The notes under the pieces: generated by a model
Seen by the model: only the letters and a program-made list of their open reading frames with translations
Databases searched by the model: none
What the model was told of the DNA's origin: nothing
Position numbers and translations under genes: made by a program
Shown: piece by piece, positions 39,325-39,710 of the stretch
How the letters are laid out: each line of letters starts with the position of its first letter
How positions within the stretch are numbered: the first letter of the stretch is position 1
Source: Rhodospirillales bacterium
GTDB taxonomy: Bacteria; Pseudomonadota; Alphaproteobacteria; Rhodospirillales; UBA2165
Assembly: GCA_016777585.1 (NCBI GenBank)
Contig: JADHRD010000010.1
Coordinates: forward strand, 1 to 39,710
Reading direction: 5' to 3'
DNA: 39,710 nt

Positions 39325-39710
39325 ATGTTCCCCGTATATGGAAAATTAATAATTTTTGCAAATATTTTTTTTATAATTGCTATCGACATACCTTCTTTAA
39401 AGAGTCATGAGTTTTGGATTGAACCGGAAGATTATGTAATAAAAATAGGTAAACCACTGATTGCGAACCTTCGAATTGGCCAGAATTTCAAAGGTGACGA
39501 TTTAGTTTTTAATGAAAATGACTTTGATACCTTCACAATTATATCAGGCAATAAAAGTAAAAAGGTCACTGGTCGCCTGGGAGATCGCCCGCCATTAAAC
39601 GAAGTTATGGATAATTTAGGGCTCTCTATTATTGTTCACCAAAGTAAGCCAACATACCTTACTTATTATGATTTTGATAAATTTAAGACTTTTTCGACAG
39701 AAAAAGGATA
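39325..39710 (+). CDS. DUF4198 domain-containing secreted protein, 3' partial (runs off the right edge)
   Basis: Open frame from ATG 39325 to the end: MFPVYGKLIIFANIFFIIAIDIPSLKSHEFWIEPEDYVIKIGKPLIANLRIGQNFKGDDLVFNENDFDTFTI...; SHEFWIEP start typical of DUF4198; AAAGGA ribosome-binding site; absent from the ORF track. Confidence 0.8.
   Translation, partial: MFPVYGKLIIFANIFFIIAIDIPSLKSHEFWIEPEDYVIKIGKPLIANLRIGQNFKGDDLVFNENDFDTFTIISGNKSKKVTGRLGDRPPLNEVMDNLGLSIIVHQSKPTYLTYYDFDKFKTFSTEKG

Noticed and set aside
1-39710. Mobile element, prophage, defence island or biosynthetic cluster
   Set aside because: No transposase, integrase, phage structural, restriction-modification, toxin-antitoxin, NRPS or PKS features; gene content is housekeeping. 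No tRNA or rRNA recognised by eye; tRNAscan-SE would confirm.

Overview
This 39.7 kb AT-rich window looks like ordinary alphaproteobacterial chromosome, probably a streamlined marine Rhodospirillales- or SAR116-like lineage (inferred from gene content and order). It is densely packed with core genes. I see no rRNA, tRNA, CRISPR array, transposase, phage gene or recognisable defence system. Blocks in order: a 4Fe-4S protein cut by the left edge, with convergent DUF6494 and DUF6352 genes; gpmI-envC-ctpA-divergent polysaccharide deacetylase-rppH; korA-korB and a SUMF1-domain lipoprotein-like or secreted protein; metX-metW; chorismate mutase-hisC-tyrA; a DUF2125 gene with a disturbed 5' end; an aminopeptidase P; argH-small lipoprotein (LptM-like)-lysA; an MJ0042 zinc-ribbon/DUF3426 protein carrying a 27-bp coding tandem repeat; ftsE-ftsX-ydcF-plsC; an SDR-trhO-GST operon; slyX; an isocitrate lyase/PEP mutase family protein; DUF1800-DUF1501-DUF6505-alpha/beta hydrolase; and a divergent HupE/UreJ-like and DUF4198 pair cut by the right edge. 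The best items for follow-up are the apparent frameshift or non-canonical start of the DUF2125 gene, the HupE/UreJ-DUF4198 pair with predicted N-terminal His mature ends and a 35-bp divergent intergenic gap, the 4Fe-4S/DUF6494/DUF6352/DUF6505 gene set, and small or edge genes missed by the ORF track. I found no convincing new multi-gene system. Family names come from recognising motifs in the translations, not from database searches.
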